Part shown: positions 5,371 to 7,667 of the stretch, one piece after another
Position numbering within the stretch: the stretch's first letter is position 1
How the letters are laid out: every line of letters begins with the position of its first letter
NCBI GenBank assembly: GCA_937132145.1
Contig: CAKZNY010000176.1
Span: forward strand, 1 to 7,667
Direction: 5' to 3'
Length of the DNA stretch: 7,667 nt
From: an uncultured Paracoccaceae bacterium
GTDB lineage: Bacteria; Pseudomonadota; Alphaproteobacteria; Rhodobacterales; Rhodobacteraceae
Notes under the pieces: model-generated
Database searches by the model: none
What the model was told of the DNA's origin: nothing
Seen by the model: only the letters and a program-made list of their open reading frames with translations
Translations under genes and position numbers: made by a program

Positions 5371-6581
5371 CCCGCGCCACACAAACTCCGCCGGAACCCG
5401 GCCTACGCATGGCTGAGCTTGATGGCATTCGGGCCTTGGCCATCCTGTTGGTGGTTAGTTTTCACAGTTGGTACTTCCTGCAATTCCTAATGCCCACAAC
5501 CGAGGCGTTTCTGGCTTTCTCCGACTCCCTTCCATGGTTATTGGGTTTTATCCGTCGCGGGGACCTTGGCGTCGATATCTTCTTCGTGCTTTCTGGCTAC
5601 CTGCTCTCGTCCCAACTGTTCAAAAAGCGCATGAAATCCGGGCACATAAACGTCAAACGTTTCTATGCTCACCGCTTTTTCCGTATTTACCCTCTCTATT
5701 TTATCGCCCTGTTGTTGGCCTTTATAGACGGCGGAATTACGTGGAAAATACTGGGCAATCTGCTGGCGTATAACATCTGGACGGATGCCGCGAATATCAT
5801 CATCCCGTGGACATGGTCGTTGTCGGTAGAGCTGCAATTTTACGCCCTCGTCCCGCTTCTAATCCTGTTGGTTCGCGGCGGAAAAACGCTCGCCATGCTT
5901 TCCACAGCATGCGCCTTACTAACCGTCGGGTGGAGCTATTGGATTTTAACCGCACATCCACAACTGGCGAGCCAGTCATTAATTGACCTGAAATTAGCTG
6001 GAAAAGACGACGATATCGCGCTATTTTACAAGTATCTCTATGTCGCCATGCCTGTCCGCCTAAGCCAGTTCACCTTCGGTATGGCGGGCGCATGGGTGGT
6101 TTTGCACTACGCGACATCGTTGTCGAAAATCGGCGGCGTGACAAAAATCATGCTGGTGATACTCATCCTGCTCGGCGCTGGACTGCCATTGGTTCACAAT
6201 CCCTTCACGAACCTTACTGATACATATCGACCAATCGTTTACTTCGAACTTCTGTTTGGCCGTGTAACTTTTGCCGCCGCCATCGCCCTGATGATCGTAC
6301 TGTTGCACGCAAACACGTTACCCCGACTGAAAAACTTCCTGTCACTGCGCTTTCTGGAACCCATCGCGCGTTTCAGCTTTTCGATGTATCTGTTCCACCC
6401 GATTTTCATTTACCTTGGCATCGTCGCCTTCATCGGCACAGACAAAACCGAGACCATTTCGGTTCTCCAATATGCTGGCGTAGTTTCCGTGGCCATCCTT
6501 GGCTCGATGCTGTTCGGGTTCATAACTTGGCATGTGATCGAGCGCCCCGCCATCCGGTTCGCCCGCAAGAAATTCGGCTAA
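5367..6581 (+). CDS. Membrane acyltransferase, OafA/YrhL type (acyltransferase family 3)
   Basis: This integral inner-membrane protein (404 aa, about ten hydrophobic segments) belongs to the family that moves acetyl or other acyl groups onto lipopolysaccharide, peptidoglycan, exopolysaccharide or small molecules. Family marks in order: L18-D-G-I-R-A-L-A-I with F32-H33 (likely catalytic His), D66-L-G-V-D-I-F-F-V-L-S-G-Y78, R98-F-Y-A-H-R-F-F-R106 with I-Y-P, W150-S-L-S-V-E155 (conserved Glu), F337-S-M-Y-L-F-H-P345 and the closing E392-R-P-A. There is no fused SGNH domain. The TTG at 5367 is chosen because AGGA (5356-5359) lies seven bases upstream. The ATG at 5409 is possible but has a poor site and leaves little sequence before the first motif. 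The TTG overlaps the preceding TGA (TTGA), suggesting translational coupling. The acceptor is unknown: no glycan gene is nearby. Confidence 0.92.
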   Translation: MTRATQTPPEPGLRMAELDGIRALAILLVVSFHSWYFLQFLMPTTEAFLAFSDSLPWLLGFIRRGDLGVDIFFVLSGYLLSSQLFKKRMKSGHINVKRFYAHRFFRIYPLYFIALLLAFIDGGITWKILGNLLAYNIWTDAANIIIPWTWSLSVELQFYALVPLLILLVRGGKTLAMLSTACALLTVGWSYWILTAHPQLASQSLIDLKLAGKDDDIALFYKYLYVAMPVRLSQFTFGMAGAWVVLHYATSLSKIGGVTKIMLVILILLGAGLPLVHNPFTNLTDTYRPIVYFELLFGRVTFAAAIALMIVLLHANTLPRLKNFLSLRFLEPIARFSFSMYLFHPIFIYLGIVAFIGTDKTETISVLQYAGVVSVAILGSMLFGFITWHVIERPAIRFARKKFG

Positions 6582-6586
6582 CGGGT

Positions 6587-7585
6587 TTACGAAACCTCTA
6601 GAACGATTTTCCCGATATGCCCTGAACTCTCGATCCGGCGATGCGCGTCGGCGGCCTGCTCCAGCGGGAATGTGGAATCCATCACCGGCGCAATCCGCCC
6701 TGCCTCGATCATCGGCCACACGATTTCGCGCAAGGCTTCCGCGATCATCGCCTTATCCTGAATAGAGCGGGGTCGCAGCGTAGACCCCGTCACCGTGATT
6801 CGTTTCATCATGATCTGGGCAAAGTTAATTTCGGCCTTGGCGCCGCCCAGAAAGGCTATCATCGCCAAGCGTCCGTCTATCGCGAGCGCGCGGATATTGC
6901 GTGCAATATACGCGCCCCCGACCATGTCCAGAATCAGATCAACACCGCGCCCGTTCGTGGCAGCTTGTACCACTTCAACATAATCTTCCTCGTTGTAGTT
7001 GATCGCCAGTTCCGCGCCCAGTTCCAGACATTTAGCACATTTTTCAGCCGAACCTGCCGTCGCGAATACGCGCGCGCCCATGGCCCTCGCCAGTTGAATC
7101 GCGGTGGTGCCGATGCCGGATGTGCCGCCGTGTACCAAGAACACCTCGCCCGCCTTTAAACCGCCGCGCTCAAACACGTTGGTCCAGACGGTAAAGAAGG
7201 TTTCCGGCAAGGCCGCAGCTTCGATCATCGACAATCCCGCCGGAACGGGCAGCGCGTGATCTTGATGAGTGGTCACATATTCGGCGTATCCACCCCCCGG
7301 AAGCAACGCACAAACCTTGTCGCCAACACCCCAACGGCTGACACCCGCACCAACGGCGACGACCTCGCCCGCGCATTCCAGTCCGGGCAGGTCGGATGCA
7401 TCGGGTGGCGGGGCATAGGCTCCGGCCCGTTGCAATGCATCCGGCCGGTTAACGCCTGCCGCAACAACTTTGATCAAAATATCTTCGGTACTTGGGGCAG
7501 GAACAGGTCGCGTTACGGGCAACAACACTTCCGGCCCGCCGGGTTCACTGATTTCAATCGCGCGCATAGTAGTGGGTAAAGTCAT
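6587..7585 (-). CDS. PIG3-family NAD(P)H quinone oxidoreductase (zeta-crystallin-like MDR)
   Basis: This is a cytoplasmic medium-chain reductase of the zinc-free quinone oxidoreductase branch, which reduces quinones or related carbonyls with NADPH. An N-terminal GroES-like domain carries G44-V-N-R-P-D-A-L-Q-R-A-G-A-Y57, P67-G-L-E-C-A-G-E-V and G97-G-G-Y-A-E-Y. The Rossmann domain carries V151-H-G-G-T-S-G-I-G159 for the cofactor. G267-S-T-L-R-P-R-S274 and the closing G322-H-I-G-K-I-V-L are typical of the PIG3/TP53I3 type. No structural-zinc cysteine cluster is present. The 332-residue length is normal. The start has AAGGAA (complement of 7591-7596) five bases upstream; M7 is a less likely alternative. 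It points toward the acyltransferase with 5 bp between stop codons. The physiological substrate is unknown. Confidence 0.93.
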   Translation of the reverse strand: MTLPTTMRAIEISEPGGPEVLLPVTRPVPAPSTEDILIKVVAAGVNRPDALQRAGAYAPPPDASDLPGLECAGEVVAVGAGVSRWGVGDKVCALLPGGGYAEYVTTHQDHALPVPAGLSMIEAAALPETFFTVWTNVFERGGLKAGEVFLVHGGTSGIGTTAIQLARAMGARVFATAGSAEKCAKCLELGAELAINYNEEDYVEVVQAATNGRGVDLILDMVGGAYIARNIRALAIDGRLAMIAFLGGAKAEINFAQIMMKRITVTGSTLRPRSIQDKAMIAEALREIVWPMIEAGRIAPVMDSTFPLEQAADAHRRIESSGHIGKIVLEVS

Positions 7586-7667
7586 AACGCTTCCTTAACT
7601 TGAATGGGCATAGTCCCAATAAAGCGAGCGTGCCCGCATACCAATCTGGGTTGAGGGCATTTGCTTA
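7586..7667 (-). promoter_or_regulatory. Upstream region of the quinone oxidoreductase gene, to window end
   Basis: This 82-bp edge segment contains the oxidoreductase ribosome site and an inverted repeat, TGGG-N6-CCCA (7605-7618), about 20 bases before the start codon. A weak promoter (TTGGTA, 17 bp, TATTGG on the minus strand) can be drawn upstream of it. No coding sequence is recognised in the remainder. Confidence 0.3.

Noticed and set aside
6641..7159. Plus-strand 172-codon open frame opposite the quinone oxidoreductase
   Set aside because: Antisense shadow with His/Arg-rich composition; the minus-strand gene has all family motifs.
1..7667. CRISPR array, insertion sequence, phage, toxin-antitoxin or defence genes
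   Set aside because: I looked for regular repeats, transposase or integrase motifs and paired small genes on both strands and saw none.

Overview
The window looks like chromosomal core sequence from a Rhodobacterales-type (roseobacter-like) alphaproteobacterium. The grounds are a TrcR/DUF1013 cell-cycle regulator, a family essentially confined to Alphaproteobacteria, plus a clpS-rsmC pair, a phasin, and a D,D-carboxypeptidase with a C-terminal SPOR-like domain. The taxonomic call rests on gene content and recalled sequence similarity, not on a search. There is no transposase, integrase, CRISPR array, tRNA or rRNA. Most genes have readable Shine-Dalgarno sequences.

Layout. Positions 1-56 hold a long GC-rich imperfect inverted repeat at the window edge. 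Positions 57-1445 (minus) encode a secreted penicillin-binding D-Ala-D-Ala carboxypeptidase. A 265-bp divergent intergenic region follows, with short repeats and a TGC/GCA-rich candidate operator. Next come a 72-residue miniature phasin (1711-1929, plus) and a compact terminator. The clpS-rsmC pair (2035-3408, plus) and a short-chain dehydrogenase/reductase (SDR; 3486-4292, plus) follow. The SDR converges on trcR (4332-5060, minus) across a shared GC hairpin. Divergent from trcR is a short ORF that appears to be the surviving N-terminus of a ribonuclease T2 (5161-5370). Its stop overlaps the TTG start of a membrane acyltransferase (5367-6581, plus), which converges on a PIG3-type quinone oxidoreductase (6587-7585, minus) with only 5 bp between stop codons.

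How the genes work together. This is a string of small housekeeping units rather than one pathway: peptidoglycan trimming, PHA granule surface, N-degron proteolysis, rRNA methylation, redox enzymes, cell-cycle transcription and surface acylation. I do not see a convincing new multi-gene system. The points most worth a second look are the SDR whose catalytic lysine position is methionine, the miniature phasin that resembles the two ends of a normal phasin joined together, and the RNase T2 remnant that runs straight into an acyltransferase.
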